A model generated the notes under the pieces. That model had not been told where the DNA came from. It made no database searches and was given only the letters and a program-made list of their open reading frames with translations. Below, in pieces: positions 17,260 to 24,936 of a DNA stretch of 37,754 bases (its first letter is position 1; the number at the start of each line of letters is the position of its first letter). Position numbers and translations under genes: made by a program. Location: assembly GCA_965368515.1 (NCBI GenBank), contig CBDUNF010000007.1, forward strand, positions 1 to 37,754, written 5' to 3'. The stretch is from JAAETI01 sp965368515. GTDB lineage: Bacteria > Actinomycetota > Acidimicrobiia > Spongiisociales > UBA5794.

Positions 17260-18740
17260 CTTCTCGGTGGCTGACCCCGAAGAGCCCATTGACCGGCGAG
17301 GCTGCCGGAACCGTGCCGATAACTGAACCGGAGGATGTTGCTGCGATCGTCGCACGTTCTCACGTGGCGTTCACCGAATGGGGCGCCATGACCCACGCCG
17401 AGCGCAAGCCCTTCCTCAGAGCCTTTGCCAAGCACGTCCTGAAGTCTATGGATCGGATCGCAGACGTGGTGGTTGCAGAGACCGGCAAACACCGCAGCGA
17501 CGTCCATGCCGAGGTCCTGGGCGGCCTCACTGCGTTGGATTTCTTCACGCGCAAGGCGGGAAACCTGCTGGAGCCCAAGAAGGGGACATCGTGGCCCTTC
17601 ATCATCACCAAGGGTTGGACTGAGTATCACCCGCTGGGCGTGGCCGGCGTGATCTCACCCTGGAACTACCCGTTCTACCTCCCGCTGCTCTCGACGACAC
17701 AGGCCCTCAGCGCCGGCTGCACCGTCGTGATGAAGCCCTCCGAGATCACACCACTGTCCGGCCAGCTCGTGAAGGATCTCGCCGACGAAGCAGGCCTGCC
17801 CGCGGACGTCGTCCAGGTGATTCACGGCAACGGCGCAACGGGCGCGGCTCTGGTCGCTGCGGACACCGACGTCATCGCCTTCACCGGGTCACCGGCGGTT
17901 GGGAAGAAGATCGGGGCCGCCACAGCCGCGGTGCTGAAGCCGGTGCTACTCGAGCTCGGCGGCAAGGACGCTCAAATCGTCCTCGAGGACGCCAACATCA
18001 AGAACGCGGCGAAAGCTGCCATCACATTTGGTGTGTTCAACGCCGGGCAGATGTGTGTCGGCATCGAGCGGGTGTACGTTGTCGATGCCGTATACGACCA
18101 ATTTATGGCTGAAGCCATAAAGGCAATCGAGAAGCTCACGGTTGCAACCGGCGATAAGCGAGATATCGGGCCGCTCATTTCGCCGCCGCAGATCAACACT
18201 ATCGAAGGCCACCTCGAAGATGCGATTAGCCGCGGCGCAACGATCGTGAGCGGTGGATCGCGTGTCGAAACGGAGCATGGCCTCTACTTCGAGCCGACAC
18301 TCGTGGAGAACGTCGACCATTCCATGGCACTGATGACCGAGGAGACGTTTGGTCCGATTGTGCCCGTGATGCGGGTGGCTGATGAGGCCGAGGCACTGGC
18401 TAAGGCCAACGAGTCGGCATACGGCCTCCACGGGTCGGTGTGGACCAAGAACCGCAAGCGGGGTGCAGCGGTGGCGGCCCGGATGAAGACCGGCTCGATC
18501 GCCGTCAATGACCACGTAATCAACTTCTTCTTCCCCAGCATCAAGCTGGGCGGAATCGGCGAATCCGGGCTCAACGGACAGCTCGGCGAAGAGGGCATCA
18601 AGGCGTTCACCATTCATCGCTCCATCACCTCCGCCCGGTTCACGCCGACGACCAAGGTGCTGCGCGCCTGGCTGCCCCGACGGGTTCGCCCCGGCTACTG
18701 GATCCGGCTCGCCAAGACGCTGTTTGCGTGGCGGCGGTAG
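17256..18740 (+). CDS. NAD(P)-dependent aldehyde dehydrogenase
   Basis: This 494-aa enzyme should oxidise an aldehyde to the acid. It shows the substrate-channel Asn in SPWNYPFYLPLL, the cofactor Lys in VMKPSEITPLSG, the Rossmann glycine turn FTGSPAVGKKIG, the general-base Glu in LELGGKD and the catalytic Cys in FNAGQMCVGIERVYV. The C-terminal segment KLGGIGESGLNGQLGEEGI is also typical. It resembles the succinate-semialdehyde-type subgroup most, but substrate is uncertain. I start at ATG 17256, which overlaps the hypothetical gene; a much longer in-frame extension to 16728 covers that gene in another frame and is not real. The sulfurtransferase gene begins four bases after the stop. Confidence 0.93.
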   Translation: MTSRWLTPKSPLTGEAAGTVPITEPEDVAAIVARSHVAFTEWGAMTHAERKPFLRAFAKHVLKSMDRIADVVVAETGKHRSDVHAEVLGGLTALDFFTRKAGNLLEPKKGTSWPFIITKGWTEYHPLGVAGVISPWNYPFYLPLLSTTQALSAGCTVVMKPSEITPLSGQLVKDLADEAGLPADVVQVIHGNGATGAALVAADTDVIAFTGSPAVGKKIGAATAAVLKPVLLELGGKDAQIVLEDANIKNAAKAAITFGVFNAGQMCVGIERVYVVDAVYDQFMAEAIKAIEKLTVATGDKRDIGPLISPPQINTIEGHLEDAISRGATIVSGGSRVETEHGLYFEPTLVENVDHSMALMTEETFGPIVPVMRVADEAEALAKANESAYGLHGSVWTKNRKRGAAVAARMKTGSIAVNDHVINFFFPSIKLGGIGESGLNGQLGEEGIKAFTIHRSITSARFTPTTKVLRAWLPRRVRPGYWIRLAKTLFAWRR

Positions 18741-18744
18741 AGAC

Positions 18745-19548
18745 GTGAACACCGGACCGCTGGTATCGACGGAATGGCTCGGCGAACAGCTCCACGATGA
18801 GGACGTGCGGCTGATCGACTGCCGTTTCTATCTCGCCGAACCCGGCCGCGGCTACGCCGAATATCGTTCCGGACACATCCCCGGGGCGGGCTACCTCTCC
18901 CTTGACGATCATCTAACCGCCCCTGAAGGCCCGGGGCGCCACCCCCTCCCCGAACCGGCCGACTTCGTCACCCATCTGCAGGCTGCCGGGATCGGCGGTG
19001 GGCACACCGTCGTCGTCTATGACCAGGGCGACGCCGGGACCGCGGCCCGGCTGTGGTGGATGCTCCGCTCCCTCGGTCATGAACGAGCACTCGTCCTCGA
19101 CGGCGGCTGGGGAGCCTGGTCCTCGGAACCACGTTCAACGACAACCGAGGTGCCGGAATGGGAAACATCCGATCTCGTTCTGGCTACCGAGTGGTCCGCG
19201 ACGATCGATCGCGATGAGATTGCGACACGTAGCGACCATCTGCTCCTCATCGACTCGCGAGCCGCGGAACGTCATCGCGGCGAAGTCGAACCGATCGACC
19301 CCGTGGCCGGTCACATCCCTGGATCATTCAACATCCCCTATCAGGGCAACACCGATACAACCGGTCGATTCCTCCCCCTCGAGGAGCTGCGGGAGCGATT
19401 CGTCGCTGTTGACACGGCCAAGCAACTTGTCGTCTACTGCGGCAGCGGAGTCACGGCCTGCAACAACATCCTGGCCATGGAGGCGGTCGGGTTCAGCGAC
19501 GTATTGCTCTACCCCGGTTCCTGGAGCGACTGGATAGACACCAAATAG
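18745..19548 (+). CDS. sseA: 3-mercaptopyruvate/thiosulfate sulfurtransferase, tandem rhodanese
   Basis: This 267-aa protein has two rhodanese domains (about 5-125 and 150-267). Only the second carries the active-site loop, VVYCGSGVTACNN, which resembles the CG[SA]GVTA loop of mercaptopyruvate-type enzymes more than the CRKGVTA loop of rhodanese proper. The first keeps GHIPGAGYLSLD and the second GHIPGSFNIPY, the matching structural motifs. It should transfer sulfur from 3-mercaptopyruvate or thiosulfate to a thiol acceptor. The GTG at 18745 gives a normal N-terminus (VNTGPLVSTEWLGEQL); TTG 18724 would overlap the dehydrogenase stop. It is probably co-transcribed with the aldehyde dehydrogenase. 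The substrate choice is inference. Confidence 0.88.
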   Translation: MNTGPLVSTEWLGEQLHDEDVRLIDCRFYLAEPGRGYAEYRSGHIPGAGYLSLDDHLTAPEGPGRHPLPEPADFVTHLQAAGIGGGHTVVVYDQGDAGTAARLWWMLRSLGHERALVLDGGWGAWSSEPRSTTTEVPEWETSDLVLATEWSATIDRDEIATRSDHLLLIDSRAAERHRGEVEPIDPVAGHIPGSFNIPYQGNTDTTGRFLPLEELRERFVAVDTAKQLVVYCGSGVTACNNILAMEAVGFSDVLLYPGSWSDWIDTK

Positions 19549-19550
19549 AA

Positions 19551-19592
19551 GTAGGGCGGCGATTCTCCCCCTACCAGGATGCGCCGCCCTAC
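19551..19592 (+). terminator. Hairpin after sulfurtransferase
   Basis: GTAGGGCGGCG (19551-19561) and CGCCGCCCTAC (19582-19592) make a perfect 11-bp GC-rich stem with a 20-base loop. It begins three bases after the sulfurtransferase stop. It has no T-run downstream, so it may end transcription without a classic U-tract, as is common in high-GC actinobacteria, or protect the mRNA 3' end. Confidence 0.55.
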
Positions 19593-19837
19593 CTCATGGA
19601 ACACGATCCCCCGAAACCGCCGCATTCCTGACCGTAAGGTCGTTGTCGGATTTGGCTTGCGCCGTCCTCCGCATTTGGCATCGACGAAAGCGCCGATAGG
19701 AACACGATAGTGGTTGCGCAAGCACTTTGGGTGGCGGTGTCTAAAGAAAGATTTCGCGCTCTCCGAGAAACCACCTGCAAAGGAGCGACACACCGCCGGC
19801 GCGATGCCAGACTGCGATCTACCGCAGAGACCGGGGC
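19593..19837 (+). promoter_or_regulatory. Leader region of the purine operon with palindromic operator candidate
   Basis: This 245-bp gap precedes purSL. The 16-base imperfect palindrome at 19710-19725 has the perfect core TTGCGCAA flanked by GTG...CAC, with one symmetric mismatch pair, and could be a repressor site. GACC-GTAA-GGTC (19630-19641) is a tiny GNRA-capped hairpin. AAAGGAG (19779-19785) stands upstream of a 16-codon ORF (ATG 19804, stop 19852-19854) that overlaps the purSL start in another frame. Confident -35/-10 boxes were not found. No purine riboswitch architecture is visible. Of these, only the palindrome strikes me as likely functional. Confidence 0.4.
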
Positions 19838-22726
19838 ATGAACTACTGCGTTGAAGTTGCCAGCAAACGGGGCTTTCGGGACATCAGGGCCGAGAACCTC
19901 AAAGGCCAAATCGAGCTTCTGGGTATCCCCGGAGTCGATTCGGTCGATATCAGGGACCGCTATTACCTCAGCGGCGACCTCTCCCCCGAGCTTCTCGACC
20001 GCCTCACTGCAACCCTTCTTCACGACACGGTCGTCGAAGAAACCAGAGGTTTCCGGATCGAGAGCGATACCGGTCAACCCGATGCAACGTTCACAGTCGA
20101 TGTCCTTCTCCATCCCGGGGTAACCGACTCGCCCGCAGAGAGCCTCATGGCCGGCATCTACGAGCTCGGGCTTTCGGGTGTCGACCAGATCGCTACCGGG
20201 ACCCGCTACGCCCTGCATGGTCCGAGTCTCACCCTGGCCGCTGTCGAGCAAATAGCCACATCACTTCTCGCCAACGGCGTTATCCAGACCTTCCATATCA
20301 ACGAAACGCCCGCACCGCCGTTCACTGCCGCCGCTGCCACGAGTGCGGCCGTCGAGCACATTCGTTTGGAAGGCCTTGACGAGGCCCAGCTCGTCGCATT
20401 GAGCCGGGAACGACGCCTGAGCCTGGATGCCGTCGAAATGCTGGCGATCCAGGCGTATTTTGGCGACCGACCGGCCAGCGATCTGGAGCTCGAGACGCTG
20501 GCGCAGACCTGGTCAGAACACTGCGTCCACAAGACGTTCCGGGCTCTGGTCACCTACACCGGACCGCCCCCTGGGGAAACCGGACCAATCTTGACCAGCA
20601 CCGTCGACGGCATCCTCAACGAGCACATTCGCGCCGCCACCGAGATCATTGCCAAGCCTTGGGTCCGGTCGGCGTTTGTCGACGACGCCGGCATCGTGGC
20701 GCTCGACGCCGCTACAGACCTGGCATTCAAAGTTGAGACCCACAACCATCCGTCTGCGCTCGAACCGTTTGGAGGCGCCAACACAGGAGTCGGGGGCGTC
20801 GTACGCGACGTAATCGGGGTGAGCGCCAAACCGATCGCTAACACCGACATCCTGTTCTTCGGCCCTGAAGACACCGAATTCAACGAGCTCCCCGACGGCG
20901 TACTTCACCCCAAGCGAATCGCAGAAGGAGTCATCGCCGGCATCGAGGACTACGGCAACAAGATGGGCATCCCCACCGTGAGCGGAGCCGTCTTCTACGA
21001 CCCCGGCTACACCGCAAATCCGCTGGTGTTCTGCGGTTGTCTCGGCGTCCTTCCCAGCGGCTCGCATCCCACCGCAGCGCGCCCCCAGGACCGTATTGTC
21101 GTGCTCGGGGGTCGCACCGGTCGTGATGGTCTGCGAGGAGCCACATTCTCGTCAATGGAGGCCGACCACACCACAAGCGAAGTTTCGGGAAGCGCCGTGC
21201 AGATCGGCCACCCAATTCACGAAAAGCAGACACTCGAGGTGATCTTGGTGGCCAGGGACGAGGGCCTGTACAACGCAATCACCGACTGCGGGGCAGGAGG
21301 CCTCTCGTCCAGCGTAGGCGAGATGGCGGAGGAACTCGGCGCCGTCGTCCATCTCGACCGGGTACCTTTGAAGTATCCCGGCTTGGCCCCGTGGGAGATC
21401 TGGCTGAGCGAGGCGCAGGAGCGCATGGTCATCGCAGTCCCCGAGCCCAATGTCGCAAGGGTCGGGGAGATCGCGGCCGAACGGGACGTAGAGATGACCG
21501 TGCTCGGCAAGTTCACCGGTGACGGTGTGCTGCGGATCGAACACGACGGAACTCTCGTCGGCGAACTCGATTGCGGCTTTCTCCACGGCGGCATCCCCCG
21601 ACAGCAGCTGTTTGGCGAGTGGACACCACCAGAACCGAGTCGCGGAACCATCGCACTCGAGGGTGACGTTACTGAGACCCTGCTGGCGCTCCTCGCCCAC
21701 CCCAATATCCGTAGCAAAGAGGACATCGTCCGCCGTTATGACCACGAGGTCCAGGGCGGGACTGTCGTCAAGCCGTTCATCGGCCCGCTCGCAACCGGAC
21801 CGGCGGACGCGGCAGTAGTGACCCCGCTCCCCATTGGGGCCGGCACTCCCGGCGCCGCCCTCGCCGTGGGGACCAACCCCGCGTACGGTGCGATCGATCC
21901 CTACCGAATGGCGTGGGCGGCAGTCGATGAGGCAGTGCGCAACGTCGTCGCAGTCGGCGCCGATCCGGATCGAGTCTCAATCCTCGACAACTTCTCTTGG
22001 GGCAACCCGCGGATACCCGACCGCCTGGGGTCACTCGTTCGTTGCACCCAGGGGTGCTACGACGCCGCGGTCGCGTACGGGACGCCGTTCATTTCTGGAA
22101 AAGACAGCCTCAACAATGAGTACACCGGTGTCGACGGGCGAAAACACACGATCCCCGGGACGCTTGTCATCTCCAGCCTCGGCATCGTCCCCGATGTCAG
22201 CAAGACGGTTACCAGTGCGTTCAAGGCCGCCGGCAACAACGTCTACGTAATCGGCATCACCGGCAACCACCTCGGCGGCTCGGCGCTGGCTCGTTGGGCG
22301 GGACACAACGGCGGCCACGCCCCCGCACCCACTCCAACCGCTCTGTTCGGATACCGGGCACTCCACCATGCCATCGCGGCCGGGCTGGTGGAAAGCTGCC
22401 ACGACGTGTCAGAGGGCGGTATCGCCGTCGCTCTTGCCGAAATGGCCATTGGCGGCCGGATCGGCGTCGCTGTCTCCATCGACGCACTTCCTCGGAGAGG
22501 TGCCATCAGTTCCACCATCGCCATGTTTTCGGAATCGCTCGGACGCCTGGTCATCGAGGTGGACCCAATGCACCGTGCCGAGTTCGAGCAAGCGATGGAC
22601 GGGTACCCGACTGAGTTGATCGGGCAGACGACCGACGATGCGGCCATCCGGATAACAGCAGCCGATATCGCGATCGAGGCCAGCCTGGACCGGGCAACGA
22701 ATAGCTGGCGAGGTGGGACAACGTGA
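19838..22726 (+). CDS. purL: Phosphoribosylformylglycinamidine synthase, PurS-PurS-PurL fusion
   Basis: This 962-aa protein makes FGAM from FGAR, ATP and ammonia supplied by PurQ, step 4 of purine synthesis. Residues 1-75 and about 82-155 are each PurS-like: the second (FTVDVLLHPGVTDSPAESLM...LGLSGVDQI) is clear and the first more divergent. From about residue 178 comes the PurL body, with the active-site stretch LAQTWSEHCVHKTFRA, THNHPSALEPFGGANTGVGG, and DCGAGGLSSSVGEMAEELG. Separate PurS is about 80 aa and small PurL about 740, so this is the fused PurSL form. ATG 19838 gives a beta-strand start (MNYCVEVASKRG) fitting PurS. Its stop overlaps purQ (GTGA). Confidence 0.94.
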   Translation: MNYCVEVASKRGFRDIRAENLKGQIELLGIPGVDSVDIRDRYYLSGDLSPELLDRLTATLLHDTVVEETRGFRIESDTGQPDATFTVDVLLHPGVTDSPAESLMAGIYELGLSGVDQIATGTRYALHGPSLTLAAVEQIATSLLANGVIQTFHINETPAPPFTAAAATSAAVEHIRLEGLDEAQLVALSRERRLSLDAVEMLAIQAYFGDRPASDLELETLAQTWSEHCVHKTFRALVTYTGPPPGETGPILTSTVDGILNEHIRAATEIIAKPWVRSAFVDDAGIVALDAATDLAFKVETHNHPSALEPFGGANTGVGGVVRDVIGVSAKPIANTDILFFGPEDTEFNELPDGVLHPKRIAEGVIAGIEDYGNKMGIPTVSGAVFYDPGYTANPLVFCGCLGVLPSGSHPTAARPQDRIVVLGGRTGRDGLRGATFSSMEADHTTSEVSGSAVQIGHPIHEKQTLEVILVARDEGLYNAITDCGAGGLSSSVGEMAEELGAVVHLDRVPLKYPGLAPWEIWLSEAQERMVIAVPEPNVARVGEIAAERDVEMTVLGKFTGDGVLRIEHDGTLVGELDCGFLHGGIPRQQLFGEWTPPEPSRGTIALEGDVTETLLALLAHPNIRSKEDIVRRYDHEVQGGTVVKPFIGPLATGPADAAVVTPLPIGAGTPGAALAVGTNPAYGAIDPYRMAWAAVDEAVRNVVAVGADPDRVSILDNFSWGNPRIPDRLGSLVRCTQGCYDAAVAYGTPFISGKDSLNNEYTGVDGRKHTIPGTLVISSLGIVPDVSKTVTSAFKAAGNNVYVIGITGNHLGGSALARWAGHNGGHAPAPTPTALFGYRALHHAIAAGLVESCHDVSEGGIAVALAEMAIGGRIGVAVSIDALPRRGAISSTIAMFSESLGRLVIEVDPMHRAEFEQAMDGYPTELIGQTTDDAAIRITAADIAIEASLDRATNSWRGGTT

Positions 22727-23475
22727 AGCCAGTCGCCCTGATCATCCACGCATCTGGCACCAACCGTGATCATGACGTCGCTCGCGCTCTGGAACTCGCC
22801 GGAGCACAACCCGAGATTGTTCACATCAACGCTCTCCGCGACGGTTCCACCGCCCTCCTCGACTCGCAATTGCTGGTCCTGCCTGGTGGCTTCTCCTACG
22901 GAGACGATCTGGGAGCGGGCAAACTGTGGGCGGTTGCGTTGCGCGCCCGGCTCGGTGACGATCTCGAGGAGTTCGTGGGCCTGGGCCGGCCGGTTATCGG
23001 CATCTGCAACGGGTTTCAAGCACTGGTCAAGTCCGGGATGCTGCCGGGACTCGGCGGATCGACAACGCAGCAGGCCACGTTGACTCGGAACGCGTCGGGC
23101 CGCTTCGAATGCCGGTGGGTCGAGCTCGAGCCATCCGGCACGAGCCTCTGGACCAAAGGGCTCAGCGAGAACATCATCTGTCCGGTCGCCCATGGGGAAG
23201 GGCGATTCGTTGCGCCGACCGAAACACTGGCCAATATTGAGAGTCAGGGTCTGGTCGCACTGCGATACGCCGGTGCGGACTACCCGGCAAACCCGAATGG
23301 TTCTGTCAACCGCATCGCCGGGATCAGCAACTCCGCCGGCAATGTTCTTGGTCTCATGCCACACCCCGAAAACCACATCGTCCCAGAGCAGCACCCACAA
23401 CGACACCGTGGCGATCAGCCTGGGCTAGGTCTCTATTTGTTCAAGAACGGAGTAGGGCATGCAGCCCTTGTCTAG
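22723..23475 (+). CDS. purQ: Phosphoribosylformylglycinamidine synthase glutaminase subunit PurQ
   Basis: This 250-aa class I glutamine amidotransferase releases ammonia for PurSL. The nucleophile Cys95 sits in VIGICNGFQALVKSG, the oxyanion/strand segment LLVLPGGFSYGDDLGAGK is clear, and the catalytic His-Glu pair falls in LMPHPENH. SVNRIAGISNSAGNVLGLMPHPE is the usual C-terminal signature. The length is slightly above the ~227 aa of B. subtilis PurQ, closer to the larger forms. It starts with GTG overlapping the purSL stop by four bases, so stoichiometric co-translation with PurSL is expected. Confidence 0.96.
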   Translation: MKPVALIIHASGTNRDHDVARALELAGAQPEIVHINALRDGSTALLDSQLLVLPGGFSYGDDLGAGKLWAVALRARLGDDLEEFVGLGRPVIGICNGFQALVKSGMLPGLGGSTTQQATLTRNASGRFECRWVELEPSGTSLWTKGLSENIICPVAHGEGRFVAPTETLANIESQGLVALRYAGADYPANPNGSVNRIAGISNSAGNVLGLMPHPENHIVPEQHPQRHRGDQPGLGLYLFKNGVGHAALV

Positions 23476-23487
23476 GAGGAACCAGAA

Positions 23488-24429
23488 GTGACAAGAAACC
23501 ACGAGAGCATTCTTGCCGCTATCCCCAGCGCACTGCTCAGGACCGACATGCCAGAACTCGGTGAGCGGATCGAGGGCAAGGTTCGCGACATCTATCTGCA
23601 GGATGGGCAGCGCGTGCTCATCACCACCGACCGGGTCTCGGCCTTCGATCAGGTACTCGGAGCAATCCCATTCAAGGGTCAGGTCCTCAACCAGCTGAGC
23701 GCCTGGTGGTTCGACCAGGTAGGTGACATCGTCGCCAACCACGTCCGGTCCGTGCCCGACCCCAACGTGACGATCGGGGTCGAGGCTGAGGCCCTACCGG
23801 TCGAAGTCATCGTGCGCGGCTTCATAACCGGGGTTACGTCAACATCACTGTGGACGCTGTATGCCGAGGGAGTTGATCGGCCATACGGGCTCGATCTCCC
23901 ACCGGGATTGAACAAGGACGACCCGCTGCCGGAGCCGGTGATCACTCCGACCACCAAGGCAACCGGCGGCGCTCACGATGAGCGCCTGACCAATGCCGAG
24001 GTCGTCGAACAAGGACTTGTCGATCCGGCGCTGTGGGAGGAAGTGCAGGAAGCGGCGCTGGCCGTGTTCCAGCATGGACAGCGCGTTGCAGCCGAAGCGG
24101 GACTCATCCTTGTCGACACCAAGTATGAGTTCGGCCTGATCAATGGGAAACTCGCCCTCATCGACGAGGTACACACGCCAGATTCGAGCCGATACTGGGT
24201 CGCTGATACCTACGGCCTTGGTGAGCCGCAGAACTACGACAAGGAGTTCCTGCGACTGTGGTTCGTCGATCAGGGATACCGTGGCGAGGGGCCCGCACCG
24301 ACGATGCCGGACGAGTTCATTGCCGAGGTCGCCGGCCGCTACATCGATGCGTTCGAAAGGCTGACAGGGACCACCTTCGAACCCGGCGAACAGCCGGCCG
24401 CTGCGCGAATCAGAAAGGCGCTGACATGA
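23488..24429 (+). CDS. purC: SAICAR synthetase PurC
   Basis: This 313-aa enzyme joins CAIR and aspartate with ATP to give SAICAR (step 7). The ATP-binding start GKVRDIYLQDGQRVLITTDRVSAFD is clear, as are VEVIVRGFITGV and LILVDTKYEFGLINGKLALIDEVHTPDSSRYW. It is of the longer, yeast Ade1-like type rather than the ~240-aa E. coli type. The GTG start at 23488 has a strong AGGAGGA ribosome binding site (23474-23480) seven bases upstream, in the only real gap so far in the operon. This may boost expression relative to purQ. The stop overlaps purE as ATGA, so SAICAR synthetase and carboxylase are produced together, in the same order as the two halves of animal PAICS. Confidence 0.96.
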   Translation: MTRNHESILAAIPSALLRTDMPELGERIEGKVRDIYLQDGQRVLITTDRVSAFDQVLGAIPFKGQVLNQLSAWWFDQVGDIVANHVRSVPDPNVTIGVEAEALPVEVIVRGFITGVTSTSLWTLYAEGVDRPYGLDLPPGLNKDDPLPEPVITPTTKATGGAHDERLTNAEVVEQGLVDPALWEEVQEAALAVFQHGQRVAAEAGLILVDTKYEFGLINGKLALIDEVHTPDSSRYWVADTYGLGEPQNYDKEFLRLWFVDQGYRGEGPAPTMPDEFIAEVAGRYIDAFERLTGTTFEPGEQPAAARIRKALT

Positions 24430-24902
24430 AGGCACTGGTACCGATCATCATGGGATCCAAGTCGGACCTCACTCATGGCGAGGCAATTGCGAACGGCCTA
24501 GCCAAACTGGGAATCGACAGCGAGATCCGCGTGGCATCAGCGCACAAGGCCGCTTCGTACCTGCTGAGCATGCTTGCGGGCTACGAGGCCGATGACAGAC
24601 CGAAGGTGTACGTCACCGTCGCCGGTAGGTCAAACGCACTTAGCGGTCTTGTCGATGGGAACGTTGCAGCTCCGGTCATCGCATGTCCTCCGTACTCGGA
24701 TCGCTTTGGTGGAGCCGATGTGTTCAGTTCACTGCGAATGCCATCGGGAATCGCCCCGCTCGTGGTGCTGGACCCAGGCGGAGCAGCCCTAGCCGCCGCC
24801 AAGATCCTGGGAATCAGCAACCACGAGGTGCGCACGGCCGTGGCGTCCGCACAAGCCGCATGGACCGCAACAATCATTACCGACGACATGGAATTCCAGT
24901 AG
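24426..24902 (+). CDS. purE: AIR carboxylase, class II PurE
   Basis: This 158-aa protein should convert AIR to CAIR (step 6). GSKSDLTHGEAI is the PurE phosphate loop. The following motifs match class II enzymes (animal PAICS, Treponema denticola PurE) rather than E. coli class I: SAHKAASYLL in place of SAHRTP, VAGRSNALSGLVDGN, APVIACPP, and ADVFSSLRMPSGIAPLVVLDP ahead of AKILGISNHEV. Class II enzymes use CO2 directly and do not need PurK, and no purK is seen here. ATG 24426 overlaps the purC stop; an earlier in-frame start at 24258 lies inside purC and is not used. The assignment to class II rests on motif memory, not an alignment. Confidence 0.92.
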   Translation: MKALVPIIMGSKSDLTHGEAIANGLAKLGIDSEIRVASAHKAASYLLSMLAGYEADDRPKVYVTVAGRSNALSGLVDGNVAAPVIACPPYSDRFGGADVFSSLRMPSGIAPLVVLDPGGAALAAAKILGISNHEVRTAVASAQAAWTATIITDDMEFQ

Positions 24903-24936
24903 GAGTAGCCTCCGCCTGGGCCGGGAGTAGCAATCA

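Noticed and set aside
19630..19641. GACC-GTAA-GGTC hairpin as part of a purine riboswitch
   Set aside because: Only a 4-bp stem is present and no riboswitch core or multi-stem fold was found.
19714..19745. Sigma-70-type promoter with TTGCGC and TCTAAA before purSL
   Set aside because: The spacing of 20 bases is too long and the boxes match poorly.
22243..23406. 387-aa open frame on the minus strand over purSL and purQ
   Set aside because: Antisense to two enzymes with intact active-site motifs and shows no family signature.
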